A DNA stretch of 64,000 nucleotides. It comes from Anas platyrhynchos. Its lineage: Eukaryota > Chordata > Aves > Anseriformes > Anatidae. Below, piece by piece: positions 29,545 through 45,300 of this stretch. Within the stretch, counting starts at the first letter, position 1, and every line of letters starts with the position of its first letter. The DNA is taken from assembly GCF_047663525.1 (NCBI RefSeq), contig NC_092591.1, positions 31,839,001 through 31,903,000 on the forward strand. Reading direction: 5' to 3'. Both the position numbers and the translations under genes were made by a program. Under the pieces are notes generated by a model, which saw only the letters and a list, made by a program, of their open reading frames with translations, was not told the origin of the DNA and did not search any database.

Positions 29545-32114
29545 AAAGAAGTTCCCCAAAAGACCTGGTTTGTTCTCCTTGAGCTATGAGGAGAGGAATG
29601 AGAAGGAAGGGAAGCGGGGTGTGAGTGAGGAAGTTTCCTTTTCCCTCTGTAAGGTTAAAGCCTCAGCAAGAAGAGTTCAAGAGGAGAGCCCCACAATCCA
29701 AAGGGCACGCAAGACAGCCAGATCTACCGGCACCTTTTCACCTGCGTGCCTTCAACCCACTAGGCCTTGCATCCTGATTGCTCCCTTCACCCTGTGCCAG
29801 GGCCGTGCCTCTCCTGCAGGCTGCAGTGCTCCTGGCTGAGGAGAGATGCCAGCCCCACAAAGAGCCATCAGAGCTCAACGCCGCGCCATGACAGCACTCA
29901 GGGCCTTCCCTACCCACTCGCACCCCACAGCCGAGCATCCTGGAGCTGCACCATGCAGCTGCTGCAGGGAACTTTACGCCAAGCGTTTACCACCTGCCTC
30001 GTAGCTTCCGGCAGCATGCGAGACTGCAGCAGGCACCAGAAGCACCAGCACTTCACGTGGTGATGCTGCACATTGACTTCCCACCCTAAGTTCCCTTTCT
30101 GGTGCAGTTCCCTTCCCCTCTTGCGGCAGAAGCCAGATCTTAGGTTACAGGCATTTCCTTTTCTTCCCCATGGAGTACCGTGGGGGCTTTTCCCTACACC
30201 ATATTGGCATCTGCCAGCATGGGAAGTCTGAATCAGCAGAAGCAGCTTGCTTTTCTCAACATCTTTCCCACCTTTTTGGCCTCTGAAGATAGCATCTAGG
30301 TCTGCTGCATAGCAAGACATAAGCAACTCATAAGGGAAAAGCCACTGCCTGTGAGAACAGGCACAAGAAAGAAGTAAGAGAAAGTACACTGAAGGGGACC
30401 AGACCTGTTATTTTTAAAGGCAGCACATTTTGCACATGCAGAAGAAAGGTTTCTGTGACGATTTAGACTTTTTGCCTGTGAATGACTTTCTGTGATTGTT
30501 CCAATACATTTCCTTTTCATCATTAAAATCAGATTCACACTGAACTCCACTCCTCCTGTTCTCTGAGCTCACAGGGCTAACCCCAGTGTGCTCAATGTTG
30601 GAAAACAGAACGTACTGCAGTACGCCCCCTCCCAAGGGGAAACTGTGATTTACAGTCCCAGCAGCAGACAGAGAATTGAGATAAACTAGTTTTGATGGCA
30701 GCAACCATGCATAGACACAGCTCATAATGCAGCTATCAAGGGTCCATTGAAGACACAGCATTACGACTGACTTCTCTAGTTCTAGTACTGTTCTAGTTCT
30801 CTTAGTTCATCAGGAGAAAGGTCAACATCTTCTAACCTCCCAAACAAAAGCAGCTCAGCAGAATGTGCAAAGCACCCACTCTATGTGCCACAGAAGGACT
30901 TCAGTTTAGTACAAAACTTTATTCATACCAATACTGCAAAACTACAAAAGTGAACACAGAATCTGAGCAGGCCTGGAGCCTGTCCCATCCACCAACCTCT
31001 GGAACAGCAGCAAGGCCCCAGACAGCTTTATTTTATTAACAAACTAGAATATGCAAAACTTTTCAGTTTAACAGCAGTTTCAAGATTTGGCTCTGAAAGG
31101 GGGTGTCTGGAAGAAATCCTCCCCAACAAGCCCATATTGGCTAGATATTTCCTTTGGCCTCATCCTGGAATCACTTAGCAATTTCTTTGCCCTTCGACTC
31201 ATCCGGGTCCAGATCTGGAAACAGATGGTGGTCTCCTTTGTTTAGCTGTGCCAAAATGCCAACCAAGTACTACTGGGACTAGTTTAGGTGTTGTTTTTTT
31301 TTCCAAGTTTGAGGAGAATGTGCAGGGAAGAAGAGTAGGAATGGAGGCATCAAGGACTTTGGTTCTTATCGCTGCTTCTCTATTAAATGCGGCAGCTCCC
31401 AGCAATGTCTCTGTGTGGAGGAACGATGGGTGAATTGACAGACCGCTTTGATTTCAGAAGCGGATGACTTCTGAGGAAAGGCCACTGGAACAGCCTGGTC
31501 TTCATGATGGTGGCCATTTCAGTTTGCTTTAGCTGTTGTAAATAAAGACCTGGTTTTACATTTTTTTACCCAGGTGTTGTGTGTTTTTTAATTTCTCCTC
31601 CAGCTCCTGGCCTTGCCCCGGGCTCCTGTCTCAGGGTACTTCAGCCCGTTTCTGCCAGCTGCTGCCCGTGCCCTGCTTGTGCCTGTTGACACATGCTTAA
31701 CCCTCTGAAACAGAACTGCAACATTTGGAAGTTCTTGGAGAACCTGAGAAGGTATAACCTGTTCGCGTGCTGGAAAATAGCCTCTCCCAGCAGGAAATAT
31801 TCTGAGAAAGTGCCGTACCTGAGACAATTCACAAGTATGAATTCAAGGCGGGTGTGCAGGGTAATAACAGCAACACAGTAGTTGATCGCCATTTGCCGAG
31901 GCGATCGGCTCCGGGGCAGACGCGTTCTGCAGCGGAGCGGGGGATCGGGCCAGGCAGGGCTAATTTTCCGGCATCGAGCCGACTTCAGGGAGCCGCCAGG
32001 ACCCGGCAGCCCTCCTGAGGGAGGCTGACGAGGCGAAGGCGGAGCCAGCAGCGCCCCCTCCCCGGCCGTTCAACAGCTGCCCCTAGGGAGCGCGGCGAAC
32101 AGGGCGGGCAAACA

Positions 32115-32175
32115 GGCAGGGCGAGCAGGCAGGGCGAGCAGGCAGGGCGAGCAGGCAGGGCGAGCAGGCAGGGCG
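32115..32175 (+). repeat. 13-bp minisatellite, 4 copies (U4)
   Basis: Four full repeats plus a partial one. The GGGAGTGGCGC segment that precedes the array in U1-U3 is also gone. Confidence 0.95.
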
Positions 32176-32227
32176 GAGAGCAACCCCCTGCCCACACGAA
32201 CACCTCTTAACGACAGCCGTTAGCTAG

Positions 32228-33313
32228 GTGATAACGGTCTCCACCAGGCACGGTGCGCTCTCCAGGAGGTCGGTGTACACCCAGACCGACTGCCCGTTAA
32301 AAAATGCAGCGGTTCAGGTCACGGGATGCAGGGAGTGTCAGAGCCTGCTGCTGCCGTCGGCGGGAGGCAGAGACGCTGCGTGCGTGAGGTGCGAGCAGGT
32401 GGATGACCTGATCCGCATGGTGGCGGAGCTCAAGGAGGAGGTGGAGAGGTTGAGGGCCATCAGGGAGTGTGAGCGGGAGATAGACTGGTGGAGTAACTCC
32501 CTGCAGGGCCTCAAGGAGAGGTACCGGGGTGAGACACCCCAGATGGGGGTGGACCCCCTGCCCTGTCGCCGTCGGGCAGAGGGAGGGGATCTGGGAGTTG
32601 AGGAGGAATGGAGACAGGTCCCTGCTCGACATGGCAGGCGATGCCCTCCCCTTCCGGCCCCACCTTCCCAGGTGCCCTTACGAAACAGGTTTGAGGCCCT
32701 GGAGATTGAGAGACCAGCAACTGAGGAAGAGGTAGAAAGTGTTCCCAGGAGGATGCCTAGGGCGAGGAGGTCGACTCCACGCCTCAGGACTGCCTCCACC
32801 AAGAAAGACAGGAGGGTGATTGTTGTGGGAGACTCTGTCCTTAGGGGAACAGAGGGTCCTATTTGTCGGCCTGACCCTACCCGTAGGGAAGTCTGCTGCC
32901 TCCCTGGGGCCAGGGTCAGGGACGTCGCCAAGAAAGTCAAGTGCCTGGTACGGCCCACTGACTACTACCCGCTACTGGTCTTTCAGGCTGGTAGCGATGA
33001 AGTAGCAACGAGAAGTCCGAAGGCGATCAAAAGAGACTTTAGGGATTTGGAGCGACTACTTAGAGGATCAGGCGCGCAGATTGTGTTTGCCTCTGTCCTT
33101 CCGATAGGGGGGATCGAAGCAGAAAGGTGTGCTGTTCACATAAACTCGTGGCTTCGAGACTGGTGTGACCGGCAGAACTTTGGGTTCTTTGACCACGGGA
33201 AGGCCTATGCTACACCGGGCCTGATGGCACCGGACGGGAAGGGCCTCTCTCGGAGAGGGGTAAGGATCTTTGGTCAGGAGTTGGCAGGGCTGATAGATAG
33301 GGCTTTAAACTAG
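32228..33313 (+). CDS. CR1 ORF1 protein (U4 copy)
   Basis: The protein is again identical. The DNA has A at 32578 as in U1 and a private silent change in the FFDHGK codons (GAC for GAT near 33190). Confidence 0.8.
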   Translation: MITVSTRHGALSRRSVYTQTDCPLKNAAVQVTGCRECQSLLLPSAGGRDAACVRCEQVDDLIRMVAELKEEVERLRAIRECEREIDWWSNSLQGLKERYRGETPQMGVDPLPCRRRAEGGDLGVEEEWRQVPARHGRRCPPLPAPPSQVPLRNRFEALEIERPATEEEVESVPRRMPRARRSTPRLRTASTKKDRRVIVVGDSVLRGTEGPICRPDPTRREVCCLPGARVRDVAKKVKCLVRPTDYYPLLVFQAGSDEVATRSPKAIKRDFRDLERLLRGSGAQIVFASVLPIGGIEAERCAVHINSWLRDWCDRQNFGFFDHGKAYATPGLMAPDGKGLSRRGVRIFGQELAGLIDRALN

Positions 33314-33369
33314 AGCCGAAGGGGGAAGGGGCTAAAACCAGGTACGCCGGTGAAGACCTAAGGGATGGT

Positions 33370-34656
33370 ATGCTAGAATCAGAGGGGCTGTGTGCCAGTG
33401 AGATCCTTCAGTTAGATCCACAAGGTGCTAAGTGTAAGGAGACGCACCTGAAATGCTTCTACACGAACGCACGCAGTATGAGGAATAAAATGGATGAGCT
33501 AGAAGTCCTGGCCCAGTCCCGCAACTACGACATCATCGGCATAAGCGAAACCTGGTGGGATGAGTCCTGTGACTGGGGTGTTGCGATAGATGGTTACAGG
33601 CTCTTCAGGAGGGACAGGCAGGGTAGGCGAGGTGGTGGGGTGGCGATGTATGTGAAGCAGGGGCTGGACTGTGTGGAACTTCAGGTTGGCGATGGCAAAG
33701 TTGAGAGCCTCTGGGTAAGGATCAAGGGACGAACGAATAAAGGGGATGTCATTGTGGGAGTCTATTACAGACCGCCTGGCCAGGACGATAGCGCCGATAA
33801 CTTATTCTTTACAGAACTAAGAGAGGCCTCGAGATTAACTCCCCTTGTCCTTATGGGGGACTTCAACCTGCCAGACGTTAACTGGGAGTGCCACACGGCT
33901 GACACGAGCAAGTCCAGGAGGTTCATGAAGCACCTAGACAATAACTTCTTGGTGCAGGTGCTAACGGAGCCAACTAGGAAAGGTGCCCTCCTAGACCTGT
34001 TGCTAGAAAACAGAGAGGGTCTGGTGGGAGATGTGGTGATTGGTGGCCGCCTCGGTCATAGCGACCATGAAGTGGTTGAGTTCAAAATTTACGGTGACAG
34101 AAGGACAAGTGCCACCAAAACCTCATCCCTAGATATGGGGAAAGCGGACTTCAGGCTGCTCAGGGAACTAGTCAGCAAGGTCCCCTGGGAAGCTGCTCTT
34201 GAAGGCCTCGATGTCCACCAGTGCTGGTCATTCTTTAAGCGATGCCTCCTAGAAGCACAAGATCAGGCAATTCCTAAATATCGCAAGTCAGGCAGGCGGG
34301 GCAGGAGGCCGGCGTGGCTGACCAGGAACATTCTGATGGAGATTAGGCGGAAACAGAGAGTGTTTCGCTACTGGAAGGAGGGCCAGGTGTCATGGAAAGA
34401 ATACAGGGATGCTGTTCGTGTTTGTAGGGAGAAAATTCGTGTGGCTAAAGCACACCTAGAGTTGAAGCTGGCTGCGTCTGTGAGAGAAAATAAAAAGGTT
34501 TTTTTTAGATATGTGAATGGAAAAAGGAGAACTAAAGAATACAGTATCAAGATCTTACTGCTACAGGGAGGCAGAGAGACAAAAAGCTCTCATTTTGGTT
34601 GCTTTGGCCTCTCCATTAGGGACCATGCTGTCTGCAACACTCCCTCAGCCTCCTGA
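33370..34656 (+). CDS. CR1 ORF2 endonuclease part (U4 copy)
   Basis: Shares the two U3 replacements and adds a private Asp-to-Asn in KHLDDN. Endonuclease catalytic motifs are unchanged. Confidence 0.8.
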   Translation: MLESEGLCASEILQLDPQGAKCKETHLKCFYTNARSMRNKMDELEVLAQSRNYDIIGISETWWDESCDWGVAIDGYRLFRRDRQGRRGGGVAMYVKQGLDCVELQVGDGKVESLWVRIKGRTNKGDVIVGVYYRPPGQDDSADNLFFTELREASRLTPLVLMGDFNLPDVNWECHTADTSKSRRFMKHLDNNFLVQVLTEPTRKGALLDLLLENREGLVGDVVIGGRLGHSDHEVVEFKIYGDRRTSATKTSSLDMGKADFRLLRELVSKVPWEAALEGLDVHQCWSFFKRCLLEAQDQAIPKYRKSGRRGRRPAWLTRNILMEIRRKQRVFRYWKEGQVSWKEYRDAVRVCREKIRVAKAHLELKLAASVRENKKVFFRYVNGKRRTKEYSIKILLLQGGRETKSSHFGCFGLSIRDHAVCNTPSAS

Positions 34657-34677
34657 TCTCTTCCAGCAGCACTATCT

Positions 34678-35001
34678 TGTTGTCGACGGAAGGAAGACAC
34701 AGACGCTCAATATGAGTGATCAGTGAACTTCGATTTATTGGATAGCTCAGCCGTCTTTTATATGATTCAATATAATTAGCTCATACATATTGCAAAAGCT
34801 AAGCTCACTATTGGTTAGTGCAACTTTCCCTATCTTATCAGCTAGCTCCTCATTCCCTCAACCGTTATCCCGTCTTAGGTACTTTCCCATCCACACACTG
34901 ACACAATGCCTTTGTCCCTTGATTGGCTTCCCGCCATCGGCCAGACTCATTTGAGCTGCGTTCGATACTTTTTTAGCTCGCGACCTCCAAGTTGTTCAAC
35001 A
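34678..35001 (-). mobile_element. Solo retroviral LTR (U4)
   Basis: Duplicate of the U1 LTR, same length and orientation. Confidence 0.75.
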
Positions 35002-36297
35002 TTCACATGACCTACTTCACTTAACCATTCCTCCACACTATCTGTCCATTCATCGCTGTGTTTAGGGAGCTTACGGTGACCAAGTCTTTCAATTCAGTTT
35101 CCCTGGAGATGGATGAAGTGGCTTTCATGAAATCACCCCAGGAGAGTTGGGGCAGCAATAACAGTACATTTTCTGCTGATACTACCTGTAGCTTGCAAGT
35201 ACTTCGAGCTATCACATAAGCATACCCACGGTTACGTGTCCCCTGGGTTTAAGTGCCCCTAGGTTAATTACCTCAAGCACTGTCCTGCAGTTTATTTAGT
35301 ACAAGGGGCGTGTGAGACGCTTGGTGCTCCCAGGATGCCCTTGTGAGGGGCTGGGAGGGCAGGAGGTGCTTAAGCAAGGTGTGGGGTGCTCCCAGGGCAC
35401 TTGTGAAAGGGGCTGGATGCACACAGGGTGCTCGGACAAGGAGGGGGGTCTGCCCCTGTCCCCACCACCCCAAAGCGGGGACATGCGGTACAGGGGGTAC
35501 GACAAGGATGCCCTCGGCCTGGCTGCTGGGCTTGGGGGCATCATGGACAACAAGGGGGGCAGCGGAGATGAGGAGGAAATTAGGAACACCAGGAGGAAAT
35601 GGTAATTTCAGGAGATCGGGAAGAAACAACTTCCCACCCTCAGTCCATGTCACATGTACCACAATCTTCTACATCGTCTCAGACCCTCTCCAAGTACATG
35701 GACACTACACACATTTTCACTGCCACCACCCTCAGGGCCCTCCCTACCCACTTGCACCCCACAGCCAAGCATCCATCCAAATTTTAGATTTCTTTCACCC
35801 ATTTTTTTTTTATTCTTGTTCTCCTGAAACTCGAGAACCTGCTGCCTCAGAGCCCAATTTCCCTGTTTTCCAGAGAAACGGTGTGTCTTCAGTGAACTGA
35901 GACACAGGGATGTGAGCAGTGCTGCCCTAGCTCCAAAGCTGTAATCATTCATTGCTCTGCAAGATCTTCCTGTGCTGTTTCAGAGGAGGCCTTGTCTCTC
36001 CAGTATTCTCTCAGAACAAAAGTTTACATCACACAGGATCGTAAAATCATCCAGGGTAGGAAAAGACCATTTACTCCCACCTTTAAACTAGTCCTAAAAG
36101 GATTAGTTTAAGTCCCTAGTTGGAGACTTGTCCCCAAGGACAGCCCAGCTCCACGCCCCAGCCTGGGGGGCACAGGGCTGGCATCTCCCTGGGCTGAGGC
36201 CAGAGACACTTTACCAGATGGGGTCCAGCCCAAGCCTTGGAGGTAACAGCCCAGATGGGGTCACCATGGTTCTGAAGCCTCTATGCTGTCATAATGC

Positions 36298-36327
36298 GTT
36301 TCCATGGCGATGCCGTCCCCTATAAAA
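36298..36327 (+). promoter_or_regulatory. CIMAP1A core promoter (U4)
   Basis: The X-box at 36298-36311 and TATAAAA at 36321-36327 are unchanged. Confidence 0.65.
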
Positions 36328-36728
36328 GCTGGCAGCTGACACCCTCCCCCAGAGTCAGAGTCTGTCCTGAGCTCTGCCTGTCCGCAGCAGCTCTCTGTGC
36401 CCTGTGACTGTGAGCAGCCACAGCAGCAGCGCTCATCCTCACCGAATTTTCCTTCCAAGGCTAAGAAAGGTGAAGTGGAGCTCCTCCCGCAGGGAGAGGC
36501 GGGTTTCAGACCTGGGTTTTGGGACTGGAGATTCAGCTGTCGGTCTGCTGGTGAAAGAAGCAGCGATAGCTTTGTTTCCTCTGAAGGCTCAGTACCGAGG
36601 CACAGAGGGACGGGGGAGAAGTCCTGTGCACCAAGCGGAGCACTGGCACCTGAAAGAGAGGGGCAGAGCTGAACTCCAGGCTCTTTCGGGGCAGCCCATC
36701 AGTAACTCCTCTGCTCTTCTACCTTTAG

Positions 36729-40027
<3,299 letters not shown>

Positions 40028-41394
40028 AAAAAAGTTCCCCAAAAGACCTGGCTTGTTCTCCTTGAGCTATGAGGAGAGGAATGAGAAGGAAGGGAAGCGG
40101 GGTGTGAGTGAGGAAGTTTCCTTTTCCCTCTGTAAGGTTAAAGCCTCAGCAAAAAGAGTTCAAGAGGAGAGCCCCACAATCCAAAGGGCACGCAAGACAG
40201 CCAGATCTACCGGCACCTTTTCACCTGCGTGCCTTCAACCCACTAGGCCTTGCATCCTGATTGCTCCCTTCACCCTGTGCCAGGGCCGTTCCTCTCCTGC
40301 AGGCTGCAGTGCTTCTGGCTGAGGAGAGATGCCAGCCCCACAAAGAGCCATCAGAGCTCAACGCCGCGCCATGACAGCACTCAGGGCCTTCCCTACCCAC
40401 TCGCACCCCACAGCCGAGCATCCTGGAGCTGCACCATGCAGCTGCTGCAGGGAACTTTACGCCAAGCGTTTACCACCTGCCTCGTAGCTTCCGGCAGCAT
40501 GCGAGACTGCAGCAGGCACCAGAAGCACCAGCACTTCACGTGGTGATGCTGCACATTGACTTCCCACCCTAAGTTCCCTTTCTGGTGCAGTTCCCTTCCC
40601 CTCTTGGCAGGGGAAGCCAGATCTTAGGTTACAGGCATTTCCTTTTCTTCCCCATGGAGTACCGTGGGGGCTTTTCCCTACACCTTATTGGCATCTGCCA
40701 GCATGGGAACTCTGAATCAGCAGAAGCAGCTTGCTTTTCTCAACATCTTTCCCACCTTTTTGGCCTCTGAAGATAGCATCTAGGTCTGCTGCATAGCAAG
40801 ACAGTCATAAGGGAAAAGCCACTGCCTGTGAGAACAGGCACAAGAAAGAAATAAGAGAAAGTACACTGAAGGGGACCAGACCTGTTATTTTTAAAGGCAG
40901 CACATTTTGCACATGCAGAAGAAAGGTTTCTGTGACGATTTAGACTTTTTGACTGTGAACGACTTTCTGTGATTGTTCCAATACATTTCCTTTTCATCAT
41001 TAAAATCAGACTCACACTGAACTCCACTCCTCCTGTTCTCTGAGCTCACAGGGCTAACCCCAGTGTGCTCAGTGTTGGAAAACAGAACGTACTGCAGTAC
41101 GCCCCCTCCCAAGGGGAAACTGTGATTTACAGTCCCAGCAGCAGACAGAGAATTGAGATAAACTAGTTTTGATGGCAGCAACCATGCTCAGACACAGCTC
41201 ATAATGCAGCTATCAAGGGTCCATTGAAGACACAGCATTACGACTGACTTCTCTAGTTCTAGTACTGTTCTAGTTCTCTTAGTTCATCAGGAGAAAGGTC
41301 AACATCTTCTAACCTCCCAAACAAAAGCAGCTCAGCAGAATGTGCAAAGCACCCACTCTATGTGCCACAGAAGGACTTCAGTTTAGTACAAAAC

Positions 41395-42317
41395 TTTATT
41401 CATACCAATACTGCAAAACTACAAAAGTGAACACAGAATCTGAGCAGGCCTGGAGCCTGTCCCATCCACCAACCTCTGGAACAGCAGCAAGGCCCCAGAT
41501 AGCTTTATTTTATTAACAAACTAGAATATGCAAAACTTTTCAGTTTAACAGCAGTTTCAAGATTTGGCTCTGAAAGGGGGTGTCTGGAAGAAATCCCACA
41601 TTTCTGCCTTAAAACATTCATCCAATATTCTGACGTGCATAGGCATGGGTGAGAAAAATTACCTAATTGGTAGCAAGAAAAAGCCTGGAGTTCTCGAGAT
41701 ATAAACTACTAAATCAGTAGGTTCCCAGCTCTGTACTGCCCATGCATCCCACAAGGCAGACAAAGAGGTCTGGCAAGTTCTTTGTGGCCTAGTTAAATAG
41801 CTGCAAGCACAGAATAGGCGAAGCCTGAGGTTCTGACAGATGCACACTGTGGGGAAAGCTGGTGTTCCTCGGGTCACCCAAGCTATCCATCACCTCACCC
41901 CTGCAAATATTGGACCTTTTCAGGACGTCAGTGTCACTAACAAAGGCTTCCTCAGTTCAGTTTGACTAGGACTCTCTGGGGACCCGTCATGAGCTGCTCC
42001 ACAGCGCGCTACATGAGGTGATCACCTCTGTTACCAATCTGTTACTGGTAACAAGCAGATGTGGCAGGCTGGAAGCAGTAACTGCAGCAGGATCTGAAGA
42101 CCTCTGAAGTTTCCCTGATGCCTCAGAAAATAGGTGGTAATTCCACCTGGAGGACAAACACAGCTCTCTAGAAGGGGAAGCAAAGGGAATCAGGGAAGCA
42201 AGATCAGATCCAGGGAAGAAGGACAAAGCAAGAAGGCTAATGCCCTGCAGCACTTATGCTGCCCTCTGCCAGCACTGAATTTGTCCTCTCTGATCCAGAA
42301 AGGATCAAAATACTAAA
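41395..42317 (-). terminator. Probable DDB2 3' UTR and poly(A) signals
   Basis: From the DDB2 stop at 42318 the minus strand has no earlier AATAAA until 41509-41514 and 41504-41509 (AATAAAATAAA), then 41395-41400. The 3' UTR would be ~0.8-0.9 kb and would cross the array boundary at 41596, so the DDB2 transcript end lies inside unit U4. No other gene is seen in 41597-42317. Confidence 0.6.
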
Positions 42318-45300
42318 TCAGTTTTCTAGGTCCTTCCCTTTTCGCTTCCTTGCCTGTGATTTAGAATCTTTGCTTTTTGTTCTCATCTCTTCCACATCCC
42401 AAGACAGTAATTTAGCTTTCAGTTTGCTTGTCCCTGGGTTTGCCTGTCTCTGCCCTCCACGTCTGGACAAACTCCGGCTTCCGATCCCCTGTTCTGTCAT
42501 GGCTTTCAGAAGATGTTCTTGCTTCTTCATCACCATCTCCTCCCGGCTCCAGATCAGAATATTAAAGCCTGAGAGGAAAAATTAAACATTGTATTTGATG
42601 TAGATCTTCTGACAGACAATACCTTTGGCTATGCTGCTTAAATGCCAGAAATTCAAAATGTTTTGTCTGTTCTAAGACATTTCCAAGGCAAATAGGATAC
42701 AAAGATATTTATTGCAGACAATCTCCAAACACCCATGGAATTTTCTCTAATTACAAAATGTAATCAAGTAATTTCTAATCTCCTCTGTCACAGTTATAAG
42801 ACATAAATCTATAATCAGTTCCCTTAATCCCATACCGCCTAAGAAAAATCTTGTAATCTTGGCTGTAAAGCCTGGGAAATAAGGTAAGTCAAATAAAGGG
42901 AAAGTGCTACAGGCCTAGCCGGAAAAGGCCTTTTTCCCCCCATCCTGTGTTCTGGAACTGTCATATGGCCGGCAGATGGCAGCAGGGCTCAGGGGAGGCT
43001 TCTTCCCCTGCAGATCTCGTGCTCAGGAATGCTTGAGAGATGACTAGCAGCCCATTTTGTAACGGCAGAAGACAAAGACTGACAAGAAGGTCTTGACTTC
43101 CTTCACACATGTAGAAAATTATAGGGGACTGCTAGTGAATGGGATCTGGGAAACCACACTCACGACTTGCTTATAGTTTTGAGAAACAAGCCTACCCTTT
43201 CCTGGGTGCTTAGTGTTCCAGGTTCTCTTTACTCACCCATGCCAGAGGCCAGTGTGTCTCCCATAGGGTTAAATTTATTGAGCTGAAAATGGAAAAACAA
43301 TGAGAGTCTGTAAGAACATCAGTGCTTACATAACAGAGGCGTAAGAGCACCACTGCTTATATAATGGCAACAATCTGGAAAGCAAAATGCTCCCTAAAGA
43401 GCATCACAGGAAACCCACAGATGACCACAGAACAGCCCCGCTCGAGTCAGCAGCTTTAGCCAGCAGCCACAACCCCACGAGACTGTGAGTCTGTCACAAG
43501 TGGAGAGGACGTTCCTATTGTTCTCGTCCCTAAAGCCCATCTCTTGGCTGCAGTTCAACATGCAGAGGTAGTTTTAGTTGCAGTGCCCAACTCACCGAGA
43601 TGATACCAGACGCGTTTGGGTCGTGGAGCTGACAAACCATCTCCCCGGTGTTCCCATCGAATATATCAACAGTCCGTAGCTCGTTCACCGTGTACCCTGG
43701 GAACTTCGGGTCTGGGTAGCGACCTGCTACAATGAGGTCATAGCGAGGATGCCACGTCGCCTGGTCACAGAGCAGAGCGACAGGGAGTTAGAGAGGGGCA
43801 GAGTTAATGCTGACACACACCAGGGAACCATCCCACTCACAGCCTCAGAAACACGAGCATCCTCAGCAGAATGCTCTGCAAGAGCTGCAGCAGTGTGAAT
43901 ATCCACCCACCATCGTATCCTGCCCAGAAATCAGACCATTTCTTTCAAAGCCTGCTGCTAGCACCAAGGGTGATGCTCCTCTTGGAGTGAGTTACTGGCT
44001 TAACTCACCTTAATAGGTGTGAGGTGCTGGAACTGCCGATGTGGGTGCGGGATCAGATGCTGTGGTTTGGTCCAGTCTGAACAAGAGTAAACCCTGATTT
44101 CGTTGCGCTGGTCTGTAGTCAGCAGCTTGGCACCATCTGTTGGGCTGAAGTAAGCTGGGAGAGGGGGACAACGAGGCAAACAAGTCAATCACAGCACTGT
44201 GATCTCAAGAAACATAAAAGTCACATTTCTCTAACTAGAAAAATGTCAACTTGTTTCTTTTTTAAACTAAGAATGTACATGTGGCCATGTGCCCCAACAC
44301 AAGACTTCACCTGTCTCAAGCAAATTCAAGGCTCTTACGGTAAGCTGAAACCTACAGCACGGGGTTACATAGGAAGAATCACTATTCTCATTTTAGAGTC
44401 AGAAAGAGACATAGCCAAGAAAGGAACTTGTTCATTCAGATGGGAAGTCACCAGAAAAGATGGATACAGACCCCTGCAGTTTAGACTTGCAGAAACTGGT
44501 AAAACTGCAGCCAAGAAACAGCCTTGAGTCCCACGTCCTGCTTTTGCCAAAAGGGACCATCCCAATAAATTCAGTTTTCTCATCTCAGACACTGCTGATG
44601 TTTCAGCACTAACAAAGCACAGTGCCACGGTTTGTACAGCAAGACTGAGGCCATCTGTAGCTTCCCTATTTCACCTCCCTGCCTCTGGCTGCACATTCCC
44701 ACTGCCTTCCTTGCTCATAAGCACCAGAAAAAGGCAACTGGCATGCACGAAAGCTTTTCAGCAAGAAAGCAGGAGCATCCTCTCTGTTAAACCTGTAAGA
44801 AAATAATGAGCTCTAAGCTGCCTAGGATAAGTCTGTCAAAAAACAGAATTTGTGTGCGCTTCCACCACGAACAGCAATTCTGAATAATTTACTCAGGTGG
44901 TTAAAAAAAAATACAGGTTAACAAGTTAAATCAACCTTCTCCCAAAGGACTGAGGTAAAATTCATGTTCAATGTTTGTGTTTAAAAGTTATATGATACTT
45001 GAACAATTTGCATCTGGCTGTATCAAAGCTTGCTCCAAAGTGTTTTCATCTCTTAAAAACACAAAGATAAGTGGAAGAAAGAGAATCAACTCATGCTTTT
45101 TGGGAAGAAAAGCAACATAGAATCCAAAACTCATGAAAAAAGAAAGGAAGAAAAACACGTGGATGGGAGATGCAGCAGACATCCATGTGACAAAATTTTT
45201 ATCTCATGAACTTACCTGCATTGACAGGTTTATCATGAGGAAGCACATGAAGAAAATTAGTTTTGTCTTTGATGTTTCTGAGGTCCCAGATTTTGACTGT

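Larger units (their letters stand above)
31889..34541 (+). mobile_element. CR1 LINE fragment (U4 copy)
   Basis: Same insertion as in the other units, with the shortest minisatellite in its 5' UTR (four repeats) and an 11-bp loss beside it. ORF1 and the endonuclease part of ORF2 remain open. Confidence 0.85.
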
